Notes: a model not told the origin generated them from the letters alone. A DNA stretch of 64,000 nucleotides from Terribacillus saccharophilus (GCF_002272745.1 NZ_NPBD01000019.1:1-64000); one strand, 5' to 3'; numbered from the stretch's first letter, positions 1 through 8,471 are shown. Made by a program: numbers and translations.

Positions 1-2423
1 ATGGTCTGAGTATTGGACCTCGCAGAAAACGTTTGGAGTGTCCTGGCCAAAATAAGCGTCGTAAAGGCCATCGCTATTCCCATTTCGGTAGAATGCTGCA
101 ATCCAATATAGAAGGAAACGATGACTGCCGCTCCTATTAGCACCCCTCGAACGATTACACTTTGCAGCGTACCGCCAGAGAATATGCCCTCATTTATATC
201 ACGAGGTTTTCGTTTCATCACGTCCGGCTCTTCCTTCTCCATACCAAGAGCCAGCGCCGGCAAGGAATCATTGATTAAGTTAATGAACAGCAGCTGCAAT
301 GCAGTGAATGGATTTGGCATATTGAGAAAGACAGCGAAAAGGATAGCGATAATCGCACCCAGGTTCCCGGCAAACAAATAGCCTATCGCCTTTTTGATAT
401 TATCAAACACCGTGCGCCCTACTCCGACAGCGTTGACAATGGAGACAAAATTATCGTCTGCGAGTACCATAGCTGATGAATCTTTAGCTACATCCGTTCC
501 GCTCCCCATAGCTATTCCTATATCTGCTTGCTTCAGTGCAGGGGCATCATTCACACCGTCTCCGGTCATTGCAGTAATAGATCCTTTGTTCTGCCACGCC
601 CGGACAATTCTGATTTTGTTTTCCGGTGATACACGGGCATAGACAGAGATTCGACCAAGCTTCTCATCCAATTCTTCTTCAGATAATTTATCCAGTTCCT
701 TACCTGTTAGAGCAAGATCTCCTTCTTCCATCAATCCGATTTCTTTCCCGATTGCCTGAGCTGTGGTTTTATGATCACCGGTGATCATGATACTGCGTAT
801 ACCAGCACTTCTTGCTTCCGCAATGGAAGCAGGAACAGCTTCGCGCGGAGGATCAATCATAGCTGTAAGACCCACTAGTACAAGATCTTGTTCATCCTGT
901 TCCTCCAATGAACCCTTATCGTCGGGTATCTTTTTGTAACCATAAGCCAGTACACGAAGCGCATTATCGGAGAATTTTTCGTTCTGATCCATTACTTCTT
1001 TAAGACGCGTTTCATCCAATGATTGTTCTTCTCCATCAATTAGGATGTGTGTGCATCTTTCGAACAGCACATCGGGTCCGCCCTTAATCAGCATTAGTCT
1101 ATCTCCATCTAAGCGATAGACAGTGGACATCATCTTTCTATCCGAGTCGAAAGGCAGCTCCATTTCGCGTTCCTTCTCTTTTCGGAGCCGAGCTGGATCC
1201 AGTCCCATCTTCTGTCCGAAATGAATCAGTGCTGTTTCTGTCGGGTCTCCTATTTCTGCGCCCTCCTCACTGACACTAGAGTCATTGCAGAGAACAGCGA
1301 TATTTAGAAGCAACTGCTCCGATTTGCTCCGCGCTGATTCATCTTCCGATATCCCTTCGCTTTTCCCAGGGACGAATGTATCTGTCACAGTCATCTTGTT
1401 TTGTGTGAGAGTTCCTGTCTTATCTGTACAAATTACACGAGTAGAGCCTAGTGTTTCCACTGCTGGAAGCCTGCGAATGATTGCTTGTTGCTTAGCCATC
1501 TTGGTCGTACCTACTGCCATAACGATCGTTACAATAGAAGATAATGCTTCCGGAATTGCAGCCACCGCTACTGCTACAGAGAAAGTGAAGGCATTAAGAA
1601 AGCCTTGGGTCATATCTGCCTGACCATCTCCAAACCAAAGGCGCGCGGCTTGAGCTGCAAAGATCAAAATACACAGCACCAAGACCCCAATTCCGAGTCT
1701 TTTACTGAATTCATCCAGCTTTTTCTGTAAAGGCGTCTGCTTGGATTCTGCTGTCTCGATCATATTGGCAATCTGCCCAATTTCAGTATTCTGGGCAATG
1801 GCTGTCACAATGAAGCTTCCTCGACCGTTCACTACCAGCGATCCGCTATGTACCATATTGATACGATCTCCAATAGAAGCTTCTTCCTCAATCACGTCTG
1901 TCTTCTTATCCGCTGCCTCTGACTCTCCTGTCAACATTCCCTCATTGATTTTTAGAGATTCGCTGCTGATTAGTCTACCGTCCGCCGGTACATAATCCCC
2001 TGCATCCAGCTGCACGATATCTCCTTTTGTCAGTTCCTTGGCCGGCACCGTCGTACTCTCTCCACCACGCACTACTTTAGCTGATGGAGCAGACATCTCC
2101 TGTAATGCCTCTAATGAGCTTTCCGCTTTCTTTGTCTGAACAACACTGATAACACTATTGAGCAAGATGACAAGAAAAATGATGATGGATTCTACCACTT
2201 CCCCCAATGCGAGCTGTACAGCTGCCGCTACAAGCAGGACAATGACCATAGCATCCTTGAAAGTGGCAAGGAACAACTTCCATACTGGATCCTTTTCCTT
2301 ACTCTTCAATTCATTGTATCCATCCGCTTCCAGTCTCCGCTGGGCTTCTTCCTGCGATATACCCGAGCGTTGGGTCCCAAGTTCCTGTAAAACCTCTTCT
2401 GCATCCATGCGGTAAGCCTTCAC
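1..2423 (-). CDS. P-type Ca2+-transporting ATPase (PMCA-like), C-terminus cut off by window edge
   Basis: A P2-type cation pump that would export Ca2+ across the cytoplasmic membrane using ATP. The 807 visible residues carry the actuator motif TGES (about 164), the phosphorylation motif DKTGTLT (Asp near 334) and the hinge motif TGDGVNDAPA (about 618). Membrane helix 4 has IPEAL, keeping the Ca-binding Glu. Helix 5 reads GNLGAI, so the SERCA site-I Glu is Ala; helix 6 reads NLINDSLPA, keeping Asn and Asp. This pattern fits a single Ca2+ site, as in PMCA-type pumps (inference from alignment by eye). Start taken as GTG because a G-rich Shine-Dalgarno lies 6 nt upstream; an ATG five codons in (2409) is the alternative. 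The last visible residues lie in the last part of the membrane domain, so probably fewer than 100 residues are missing. Confidence 0.9.
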   Translation of the reverse strand, partial: MKAYRMDAEEVLQELGTQRSGISQEEAQRRLEADGYNELKSKEKDPVWKLFLATFKDAMVIVLLVAAAVQLALGEVVESIIIFLVILLNSVISVVQTKKAESSLEALQEMSAPSAKVVRGGESTTVPAKELTKGDIVQLDAGDYVPADGRLISSESLKINEGMLTGESEAADKKTDVIEEEASIGDRINMVHSGSLVVNGRGSFIVTAIAQNTEIGQIANMIETAESKQTPLQKKLDEFSKRLGIGVLVLCILIFAAQAARLWFGDGQADMTQGFLNAFTFSVAVAVAAIPEALSSIVTIVMAVGTTKMAKQQAIIRRLPAVETLGSTRVICTDKTGTLTQNKMTVTDTFVPGKSEGISEDESARSKSEQLLLNIAVLCNDSSVSEEGAEIGDPTETALIHFGQKMGLDPARLRKEKEREMELPFDSDRKMMSTVYRLDGDRLMLIKGGPDVLFERCTHILIDGEEQSLDETRLKEVMDQNEKFSDNALRVLAYGYKKIPDDKGSLEEQDEQDLVLVGLTAMIDPPREAVPASIAEARSAGIRSIMITGDHKTTAQAIGKEIGLMEEGDLALTGKELDKLSEEELDEKLGRISVYARVSPENKIRIVRAWQNKGSITAMTGDGVNDAPALKQADIGIAMGSGTDVAKDSSAMVLADDNFVSIVNAVGVGRTVFDNIKKAIGYLFAGNLGAIIAILFAVFLNMPNPFTALQLLFINLINDSLPALALGMEKEEPDVMKRKPRDINEGIFSGGTLQSVIVRGVLIGAAVIVSFYIGLQHSTEMGIAMAFTTLILARTLQTFSARSNTQT

Positions 2424-2536
2424 TCCATGCCCCCCTTTCCAAATTCTCTCCTAATTGGTTTCCCCCAAATAAGCAAAATAGAATCAGCTTTTTTGTAAAA
2501 ATGTTGTCATTTCTATTAACAGATAGCAGACAAGCA

Positions 2537-2566
2537 TCATGTTCACGGACAGGCATGCATAGAATG
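2537..2566 (+). promoter_or_regulatory. Candidate sigma-E promoter of pdaB
   Basis: TCATGTT (2537-2543), a 14-nt spacer and CATAGAATG (2558-2566) resemble the sigma-E -35 (ATATT-like) and -10 (CATANNNT) elements. pdaB of B. subtilis is transcribed in the mother cell by sigma-E, so the match is in the right place. Predicted by eye only. Confidence 0.5.
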
Positions 2567-2603
2567 GAACTACATTACGGAGACAGCGAAGGGAATGATA
2601 GGC

Positions 2604-3365
2604 ATGCAGCACTTTTATGTATTCCGTTTCAACAAATGGAAAAGGTGGGCATTTGTCGTAGCAGCAGCAATGTTCACAGCGTTGATTATCTGGATGGAGA
2701 CGAGCAGTTCGCTTTCCGTCTTTTCCTCGAAGGAAAAACCAGCAGCTTTGACACAAGGGAGTAAAGATGCTCCTAATATTGCACTAACCTTCAATATAAG
2801 CTGGGGAGATACGCAAGCTATCCCTATACTGGATGAATTGAAGGAACAGAATGTAAAAGCAACCTTCTTCGTCAGTGGCGAATGGGCTGAGCGCCATCCG
2901 CAAATCATCGACCGGATTGTCGAGGATAAGCATGAATTGGGAATGATGGGCTACCGGTATAAAAGCTATATCGATCAAGAGCCTGCTCAAATAAGAAAAG
3001 ACCTCTCTTATGCAAAAGAGATATTCCGTAAACTTGGTCATGAAGATATCGAGCTGCTCCGGGCGCCAACGGGAGATTTCAATACTGAAATAATCCAGTT
3101 ATCAGAGACCCTCGGTTTGAAAGTCATCCAATACAGTGTCAATCCACAGGACTGGCGTAATCCAGGAACACAGCTTATCGTAGATGAAGTCATGGAAGAA
3201 GCAAGTAATGGTGATATCATTCAGCTACATGCTTCTGATTCAGTCAAACAAACGGAAAAAGCTCTAGAGACTATCCTGCCCGCACTGAAGAATAAAGGAT
3301 ATCATTACGTCACTGTCAGCGAACTCATTGCTGGAGGAACCCCTGAATTGAAAGAAGTGAATTAA
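2604..3365 (+). CDS. pdaB: PdaB-like polysaccharide deacetylase (NodB fold), sporulation
   Basis: 253-residue member of the PdaB/YbaN group of NodB-fold deacetylases, needed in B. subtilis to keep cortex peptidoglycan stable after spore formation. An N-terminal membrane segment (about residues 13-30) would anchor or export it. The domain starts at IALTFNISWGD, continues with KATFFVSGEW, HELGMMGYRY and LLRAPTGDFN, and ends with GDIIQLHAS. The motif that normally begins TFD reads TFN here (Asn64), so the usual catalytic Asp is missing, and the His-x3-His zinc motif is also degenerate. Start placed at 2604 because GAAGGGA lies 9-10 nt before it; the ATG at 2595 would sit on top of that ribosome-binding site. 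It is followed by gerD, as in the B. subtilis pdaB-kbaA-gerD region, but without kbaA. Confidence 0.88.
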   Translation: MQHFYVFRFNKWKRWAFVVAAAMFTALIIWMETSSSLSVFSSKEKPAALTQGSKDAPNIALTFNISWGDTQAIPILDELKEQNVKATFFVSGEWAERHPQIIDRIVEDKHELGMMGYRYKSYIDQEPAQIRKDLSYAKEIFRKLGHEDIELLRAPTGDFNTEIIQLSETLGLKVIQYSVNPQDWRNPGTQLIVDEVMEEASNGDIIQLHASDSVKQTEKALETILPALKNKGYHYVTVSELIAGGTPELKEVN

Positions 3366-3366
3366 T

Positions 3367-3396
3367 GCATAAACACTGCTCCTTTTGCGCAAATTA
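3367..3396 (+). promoter_or_regulatory. Candidate sigma-G promoter of gerD
   Basis: GCATA (3367-3371), an 18-nt spacer and CAAATTA (3390-3396) resemble sigma-G elements (GHATR and CATWMTA), the -10 with two mismatches. gerD is a forespore sigma-G gene in B. subtilis. The elements begin right after the pdaB stop codon. Confidence 0.4.
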
Positions 3397-3430
3397 AGGG
3401 TACTTACTACAGTGGAAGGAGCACACGTTT

Positions 3431-3997
3431 ATGTTTGTACGGTTAGTTCCGATCTTGTTATTATCCCTATTCGTGCTTACTTCATGCACGGGCGGGCAAG
3501 CCGCAGAAAGCAGTCAGCCGGATTATGATACGACCAAACAAATGGTCGCCGATATATTGAAAACAGATGAAGGCAAAAAAGCCATCTCAGAAGTGATGTC
3601 AGATGAGACAATGCAGGATTTGGTCTCCTTGGATGCTAGCAAAGTAGAAGATGCTATCAATAAATCATGGACATCAGAAGAAGGACAAAAATTCTGGAAA
3701 GAACGTTTCGAAGATCCGGAGTTCGTCGCAGCCTTCGCGAAAAACATCGGACCTGAGCAGAAGAAGCTCGTCAAAGATTTGATGAATGATTCCGATTTCC
3801 AAAAGCAGATGCTGCAGCTCTTGCAGGATCCAAAAGTACAAGAGCAGATGCTCAATGTCATGAAAAGTCAGGATTTCCGCAAGGAGCTGGAGAAAACAAT
3901 CCAGGAATCTGCGGAGACACCAATGTTTGAGCAAAAGCTGATGCAGACTGTCCAAAAAGCATTGGAAGAAGCGCAATCCAAACAAAAAGAGAAGTAA
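3431..3997 (+). CDS. gerD: Spore germination lipoprotein GerD
   Basis: 188-residue lipoprotein needed for rapid nutrient-triggered spore germination; in Bacillus it sits in the inner spore membrane and helps cluster the germinant receptors. The N-terminus is a lipoprotein signal (hydrophobic run, then LTSC with the lipidated Cys at 19). The remainder is highly charged and helical with the GerD-type segments DEGKKAISEVM, PEQKKLVKDLMND and KSQDFRKELEKTI, ending in a Lys/Gln-rich tail. Start ATG has AAGGAG 9 nt upstream. It stands alone between pdaB and a strong terminator, so it is probably transcribed from its own promoter in the forespore. Confidence 0.95.
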   Translation: MFVRLVPILLLSLFVLTSCTGGQAAESSQPDYDTTKQMVADILKTDEGKKAISEVMSDETMQDLVSLDASKVEDAINKSWTSEEGQKFWKERFEDPEFVAAFAKNIGPEQKKLVKDLMNDSDFQKQMLQLLQDPKVQEQMLNVMKSQDFRKELEKTIQESAETPMFEQKLMQTVQKALEEAQSKQKEK

Positions 3998-4003
3998 ACC
4001 TAT

Positions 4004-4040
4004 AAGACCTAGGCGGATTATATCTGCCTAGGTCTTTTTT
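4004..4040 (+). terminator. Rho-independent terminator after gerD
   Basis: Eleven-pair stem AAGACCTAGGC / GCCTAGGTCTT followed by a T run, directly after the gerD stop. It separates the spore genes from the sugar transporter downstream. Confidence 0.92.
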
Positions 4041-4052
4041 ATCATCTTCTCT

Positions 4053-4102
4053 TAAAAGCGTTTCCAACTTTTTTACGGTGGGTAATAGAAGAACGCTTTC
4101 AT
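4053..4102 (+). promoter_or_regulatory. Two candidate CcpA cre sites upstream of the sugar importer
   Basis: Positions 4053-4067 match the cre pattern WTGNAANCGNWNNCW with one mismatch on the reverse strand, and 4088-4102 with two mismatches. Both lie between the gerD terminator and the start of the binding-protein gene, where catabolite repression of a sugar importer would be expected. The core promoter itself could not be placed with confidence. Confidence 0.4.
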
Positions 4103-4125
4103 AAATTAATCGGAGGGACTAAATT

Positions 4126-5448
4126 ATGCTGAAAAGATTCTGTCTGCTAGCACTTGCATTACTCCTATTCCTGACGGGTTGTGCTGGATTTACCGGTGGA
4201 TCAGAGGGAACTCAGGCTTCTGAAGGAAAAACTGAGGATGGTAAAGTAAAGATTGATTTCTGGACATTCTGGGGTTCGGAGATCCGCCGTCCTGTAATAG
4301 ACAAAATCATCGAAGATTTTAATAACTCGCAAGATGAAATTGTAGTAGAACATACATACATACCATTCGGCGATATTTGGACAAAAGAATTGGCTGCTAT
4401 CGCGGCAAACAATCCCCCAGATGTTGTCATTAATGACATTAACGCCACTGCCCTCCGCGGACAAGAAGGACAAGCTGAGAACCTGGCGCCATATTTGGAG
4501 AAAGACGATATTTCCGGACGATTCTATGAGAATCTTTGGGACACTACCTTGTATGAAGGCGATTCCTACGGGATTCCATTCAATACAGACACACGATTGT
4601 TGTTCTATAACAAAGATGCCTTCAAAAAAGCTGGACTAGATCCGAACAAGCCCCCTGAAACTTGGGAAGAGCTTGAAGAGTATGCTGAAAAACTCGACAA
4701 GAAGTCCGGCAATACATATGAACGAATCGGCTTCTATCCGCTTTATGGCGTAGGATCTGACGTGTGGCTATTGAATGGATCTGGAATGAATTATTTCAAC
4801 GAGGATGATGAACCGGTCATCAATAGTGAAACAAACGTTGATACGATGGAATGGATCAAGAGCTGGAAAGATAAATACGGCGAAGACACTATCAACCGTT
4901 ACCAATCTCAAATCGATAGTCAGCAAAGCAATCCTTTCTTTAACGGTTCGCTCGGTATGATGGCGAACGCAGCAACCTTCTACACACAAATTCGCGACTA
5001 TGCACCTGACCTTGATTTTGGCGTAGCTCCATTACCGGAGAAAACATCTGGCAACGGCAACACAAGCTGGGGCGGCGGATTTGTAGCTGAGATTCCGAAA
5101 GGCTCTTCTCACCCAGATGAAGCATGGGAATTCATCAAATATCTAACAGATAAAGAAGCACAGGAATACTGGGCAGTGAAGAACTTCGATAATATAGCCA
5201 ACATCGAAGCGTCAGAAAGTGCAGCAGCATCTGACGAACTATCAGAAAAGGATCAGATGGTTTATGAAATGGCAGCACAGAACCTGAACGAAACATTGCT
5301 TACCCCAATGCCTGCTTATGCCCCGGATTATGTGAATCTCATTAATCCGCAGCTCGATGCTATCCTTATAGAAAATAAACCAGCGCAGGAAGCATTGGAT
5401 AAAGCACAGCAGGATGTCGAAGAACTTGTAGAAAAAACAGCACAATAG
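4126..5448 (+). CDS. Sugar ABC transporter substrate-binding lipoprotein
   Basis: 440-residue family-1 extracellular solute-binding protein, anchored outside the membrane through a lipidated Cys (LTGC, Cys19). The mature part begins after a short acidic linker with VKIDFWTFWGSE and continues with the usual two-lobe pattern: PDVVINDINA near residue 105, GIPFNTDTRLLFYNK near 150, a GLDPNKPPETWEEL segment, and FFNGSLGMM followed by WGGGFVAEIPKGS toward the C-terminus. It delivers a sugar or oligosaccharide to the two permeases encoded just downstream; the substrate cannot be read from the sequence. Start ATG has GGAGGG 8 nt upstream. No glycosidase or regulator gene lies nearby to hint at the sugar. 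Confidence 0.92.
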   Translation: MLKRFCLLALALLLFLTGCAGFTGGSEGTQASEGKTEDGKVKIDFWTFWGSEIRRPVIDKIIEDFNNSQDEIVVEHTYIPFGDIWTKELAAIAANNPPDVVINDINATALRGQEGQAENLAPYLEKDDISGRFYENLWDTTLYEGDSYGIPFNTDTRLLFYNKDAFKKAGLDPNKPPETWEELEEYAEKLDKKSGNTYERIGFYPLYGVGSDVWLLNGSGMNYFNEDDEPVINSETNVDTMEWIKSWKDKYGEDTINRYQSQIDSQQSNPFFNGSLGMMANAATFYTQIRDYAPDLDFGVAPLPEKTSGNGNTSWGGGFVAEIPKGSSHPDEAWEFIKYLTDKEAQEYWAVKNFDNIANIEASESAAASDELSEKDQMVYEMAAQNLNETLLTPMPAYAPDYVNLINPQLDAILIENKPAQEALDKAQQDVEELVEKTAQ

Positions 5449-5471
5449 GGTTTCTTTTTTGGGGGGATACG

Positions 5472-6386
5472 ATGAAAAAGAAAAAATGGTGGACGATGGG
5501 AAGACGTGAAAGTCTCCAAGGGTATATTTTCGTTGCCCCTTGGGTTATCGGTTTCCTCGCGTTCACACTAGGTCCGCTGGCGTTCTCTTTGTACGCCAGC
5601 TTTACCGATTACAACATCACATCCCGCATGGACTTTGTGGGTTTACAGAATTATGATCAGCTATTTACAGGGGATGACCTATTTTGGACATCCCTATATA
5701 ACACGTTATACTTTGTTATTTTCTCTGTACCGCTCACAACCATAGGGGCTATCTTTATTTCGATGCTGATGAATCAAAGCCTGCCGGGCATGCGAATTTT
5801 CCGGACAATTTTCTATCTTCCGGCAGTTTTATCTGGTGTCGGCGTCTATCTGCTTTGGATGCAGCTCCTGGATCCCGGAACAGGTCTTGTTAACACCATT
5901 CTTTCCTGGTTCGGTATAAATGGACCGAACTGGCTGTTCGATCCCGATTGGACGAAACCGTCTCTTATCTTTATGAAGCTATGGAGTGTCGGCGGCAGTA
6001 TGCTGCTTTATCTTGCGAGCATGCAAGGTATAAGCAAAAATCTGTATGAGGCAGCAGAAATAGACGGGGCTGGAGCATGGAAGAAGTTTCTGCATATCAC
6101 GTTACCATTGATTACCCCAGTCATTTTCTTCGATATCATTACAAGTACAATAGGCAGCTTCCAAATCTTCCAAGAAGCATATGTTATGAGTCAAAACGGA
6201 TCTGGAGGCCCAGCAAGCTCTATGCTGTTTTATAACCTTTATATGTGGATTAAAGCATTCCAATCGTTTGATATGGGCTATGCTATGGCAATGTCGTGGA
6301 TTCTGTTTGTTGTTGTCCTCATAATCACGCTTATAAACCTGAAGCTTGCACCAAAATGGGTGCATTATGAAGGAGATGATAAGTGA
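5472..6386 (+). CDS. Sugar ABC transporter permease (MalF/UgpA type)
   Basis: 304-residue inner-membrane subunit with about six hydrophobic helices, beginning with a basic cytoplasmic end (MKKKKWW) and the first helix near residues 20-42. The cytoplasmic coupling loop carries the EAA motif EAAEIDGAGAWKKFLHITLP (about 194-213), which docks onto the ATPase. It pairs with the next gene product to form the channel. It starts 23 nt after the binding-protein stop behind GGGGGG, and its stop overlaps the start of the next gene by four bases, indicating one operon. Confidence 0.93.
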   Translation: MKKKKWWTMGRRESLQGYIFVAPWVIGFLAFTLGPLAFSLYASFTDYNITSRMDFVGLQNYDQLFTGDDLFWTSLYNTLYFVIFSVPLTTIGAIFISMLMNQSLPGMRIFRTIFYLPAVLSGVGVYLLWMQLLDPGTGLVNTILSWFGINGPNWLFDPDWTKPSLIFMKLWSVGGSMLLYLASMQGISKNLYEAAEIDGAGAWKKFLHITLPLITPVIFFDIITSTIGSFQIFQEAYVMSQNGSGGPASSMLFYNLYMWIKAFQSFDMGYAMAMSWILFVVVLIITLINLKLAPKWVHYEGDDK

Positions 6387-7276
6387 TGGACATGACAGAA
6401 CGAAAGCAGCTTCCCAACAAACAAGAAAGAAGAAAGCCTGTTATAAGCAATAATCTGCTGCGGACGTTGAATTGGGTCCTGCTCGTAGTCGGAAGCCTCT
6501 TCCTATTATCACCAATCTGGTGGATGATTAGCACCTCTCTCAAACCGATGGAGGAGATCATGCAGTTTCCACCTACCCTATTGCCTCAGGAATGGCATTG
6601 GGAGAACTACGTACATACATGGCAGTCTGCTCCGTTTACGACGTATGCCGTGAATACCATTACCATTACACTCATTTGTGTGGTCGCTAACGTATTTGTG
6701 AATAGCTTTATAGCTTACGGGTTTGCTAAGATTCCATTCCCAGGCAAGAATCTCCTATTCACGATCGTTCTATCGACAATGATGATTCCTGGTTTTGTTA
6801 CGCTAATTCCACAATATGTTCTGTTCGCTAAGCTGGAATGGCTTAATACGTATTATCCGCTCGTCGTGCCTGCCTTGTTCGGCAGTGCGTTCAATATCTT
6901 CCTGCTTCGCCAATTCTTCCGGACGATTCCAAACGAAATGATTGAAGCCGCAAAAATGGAAGGTGCGAATCACTTCTATATCTGGAGGAAGATTGCCCTG
7001 CCTCTTGTAAAGCCGGCACTGGCAACAGTAGCCATCTTCTCGTTCAACGGTGCATGGAACGACTTCCTTGGTCCCTTGCTTTACGTGAACGATGAAAGCC
7101 TCTATACGCTGCAAATCGGACTACAAGTATTCAAGGAGCAGGCGAGCACGCAATGGAATTATCTAATGGCTGGTTCCTTGCTTGTATTGCTGCCTGTGAT
7201 TATTTTGTTCTTCGTATTCCAGAAGTACTTTATCAAAGGTGCGAATATCACAGGATCAAGCAGCTTCGACAAATAG
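6383..7276 (+). CDS. Sugar ABC transporter permease (MalG/UgpE type)
   Basis: 297-residue partner permease with about six membrane helices. The EAA loop reads EAAKMEGANHFYIWRKIALP in the C-terminal half. The N-terminal 25 residues are polar and basic, then the first helix begins near LNWVLLVVGSL. Start is GTG at 6383 (GTGATG), with ATG at 6386 equally possible; AAGGAG lies 7 or 10 nt upstream. The operon ends here with a terminator and no ATP-binding subunit, so the channel must borrow a shared multisugar ATPase such as MsmX encoded elsewhere (known for several Bacillus importers; inferred here). Confidence 0.93.
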   Translation: MMDMTERKQLPNKQERRKPVISNNLLRTLNWVLLVVGSLFLLSPIWWMISTSLKPMEEIMQFPPTLLPQEWHWENYVHTWQSAPFTTYAVNTITITLICVVANVFVNSFIAYGFAKIPFPGKNLLFTIVLSTMMIPGFVTLIPQYVLFAKLEWLNTYYPLVVPALFGSAFNIFLLRQFFRTIPNEMIEAAKMEGANHFYIWRKIALPLVKPALATVAIFSFNGAWNDFLGPLLYVNDESLYTLQIGLQVFKEQASTQWNYLMAGSLLVLLPVIILFFVFQKYFIKGANITGSSSFDK

Positions 7277-7311
7277 AAAAAGCTGAGAGCAAAAATGCTC
7301 TCAGCTTTTTT
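7277..7311. terminator. Bidirectional terminator between the sugar importer and salA
   Basis: Near-perfect inverted repeat AAAAAGCTGAGAGCA / TGCTCTCAGCTTTTTT with A and T tracts on both sides. It can end the plus-strand ABC operon and the minus-strand salA transcript, which converge here. Confidence 0.93.
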
Positions 7312-8371
7312 ATTGCATATATTTTTCTAAAATCGCCCTTGCCAAGTCATCATACGCATCTCCAAGCGGATGATTTTCTTGATAAACAGCCGGCGCAAAG
7401 ACTCCTTCTTCCTTGTATGGCTGCGCCAGCGGCAAGCGTCCTATCACTTCTGTTTCAAGTGCATCCGCAAGCTTGTCTCCGCCGCCTTGACCGAAGACGT
7501 ATTCTTTCTCACCAGTTGCCTGTACCTCATAGTACGCCATGTTTTCTACAACACCAAGGATTTCATGCTCTGTACGAAGCGCCATTTGACCAGCACGCGC
7601 AGCAACGAAAGCAGCGTTGGGATGCGGCGTTGTCACAATGATCTCCTTGGAGGATGGCAGCATCGTGTGGATGTCTAAAGCCACATCTCCTGTTCCTGGC
7701 GGAAGGTCGACAAGCAAGTAATCTAAATCGTCGCCCCATTGTACTTCTTTGAAGAAGCTTGTCAGCATTTTACCAAGCATTGGTCCGCGCCAGATGACTG
7801 GTCCGTTATCTTCCACGAAAAAGCCCATCGAGATAATCTTCACACCAAAACGCTCCACTGGTGTGATTTTGTCATCAACCACTTCCGGACGTTTCTCGAT
7901 ACCCATCATTTCGGGAACACTGAAGCCGTAAATATCAGCATCAATGATACCGACTTTAAAGCCGATACGCGCAAGTGCTACTGCCAAATTGACGGTAACC
8001 GTAGATTTCCCTACACCGCCTTTACCGCTGGCGATGTTGATGAATTTCGTCTTTGTATCCTTGTCCAGCAAAGATTTCTGCTTACCGGAGGATTGCGTCT
8101 GGCTGTAGCGGTCCACTACATCCTGTGGCAGCTGATCGAAGCGTAATCCTACTGTTGCAGCTCCTGCGTTCTTCAGAACATTAACAATTTCTTGCTGCAG
8201 CTGCATCTGTTCTGCAGTATTCGCCTTGCCAACCAAAATCTTCACGCTGACATGCCGTTTCTCTTCCTTGATCCGGATGTCCGCGATAGCGCCAGTTTCT
8301 CCTAGCGTCGTATGTAGAAAAGGATCTTCGATATCATTCAGAAGCTCCCGTACTTTTTCTTCTGTTACCAT
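7310..8371 (-). CDS. salA: Mrp/NBP35-family P-loop ATPase (SalA)
   Basis: 353 residues. An N-terminal MIP18/DUF59 domain (1-90) is joined to a Mrp-type deviant Walker A motif, SGKGGVGKST, near 115-124. The motifs IDADIYGFSVPEM and LLVDLPPGTGD follow. The CxxC pair that many Mrp proteins use to hold an Fe-S cluster is absent: the region after VVENMAYYE has no cysteines, as I recall for B. subtilis SalA. SalA there controls the scoC regulator and hence exoprotease production, so a regulatory role rather than Fe-S carriage is likely here, by inference. Location next to cwlD and near gerD matches B. subtilis. Confidence 0.92.
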   Translation of the reverse strand: MVTEEKVRELLNDIEDPFLHTTLGETGAIADIRIKEEKRHVSVKILVGKANTAEQMQLQQEIVNVLKNAGAATVGLRFDQLPQDVVDRYSQTQSSGKQKSLLDKDTKTKFINIASGKGGVGKSTVTVNLAVALARIGFKVGIIDADIYGFSVPEMMGIEKRPEVVDDKITPVERFGVKIISMGFFVEDNGPVIWRGPMLGKMLTSFFKEVQWGDDLDYLLVDLPPGTGDVALDIHTMLPSSKEIIVTTPHPNAAFVAARAGQMALRTEHEILGVVENMAYYEVQATGEKEYVFGQGGGDKLADALETEVIGRLPLAQPYKEEGVFAPAVYQENHPLGDAYDDLARAILEKYMQ

Positions 8372-8398
8372 GTGAACGCCCCCTACCTAGCTTGTTCC

Positions 8399-8460
8399 GG
8401 AAAACGTTTTCCAGATTGCTTTTACCGCTAGTATAACATATTCTCAAGACAGCTAGGCAA
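8399..8460 (-). promoter_or_regulatory. salA upstream region: perfect palindrome (cre-like) and weak promoter
   Basis: GGAAAACGTTTTCC (8399-8412) is a perfect 14-bp palindrome differing from the cre pattern TGAAARCGYTTTCN at one position. It lies between the salA start and a possible promoter with -10 TATACT (8430-8435) and -35 TTGCCT (8455-8460, 19-nt spacer, longer than ideal). If bound by CcpA it would block transcription just downstream of the start. Promoter call weak, palindrome certain. Confidence 0.45.
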
Positions 8461-8471
8461 GCGGCGCTCGG

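Noticed and set aside
7370-8146. Plus-strand frames opposite salA (102-162 codons)
   Set aside because: They lie antisense to salA and do not have ribosome-binding sites or recognisable domains.
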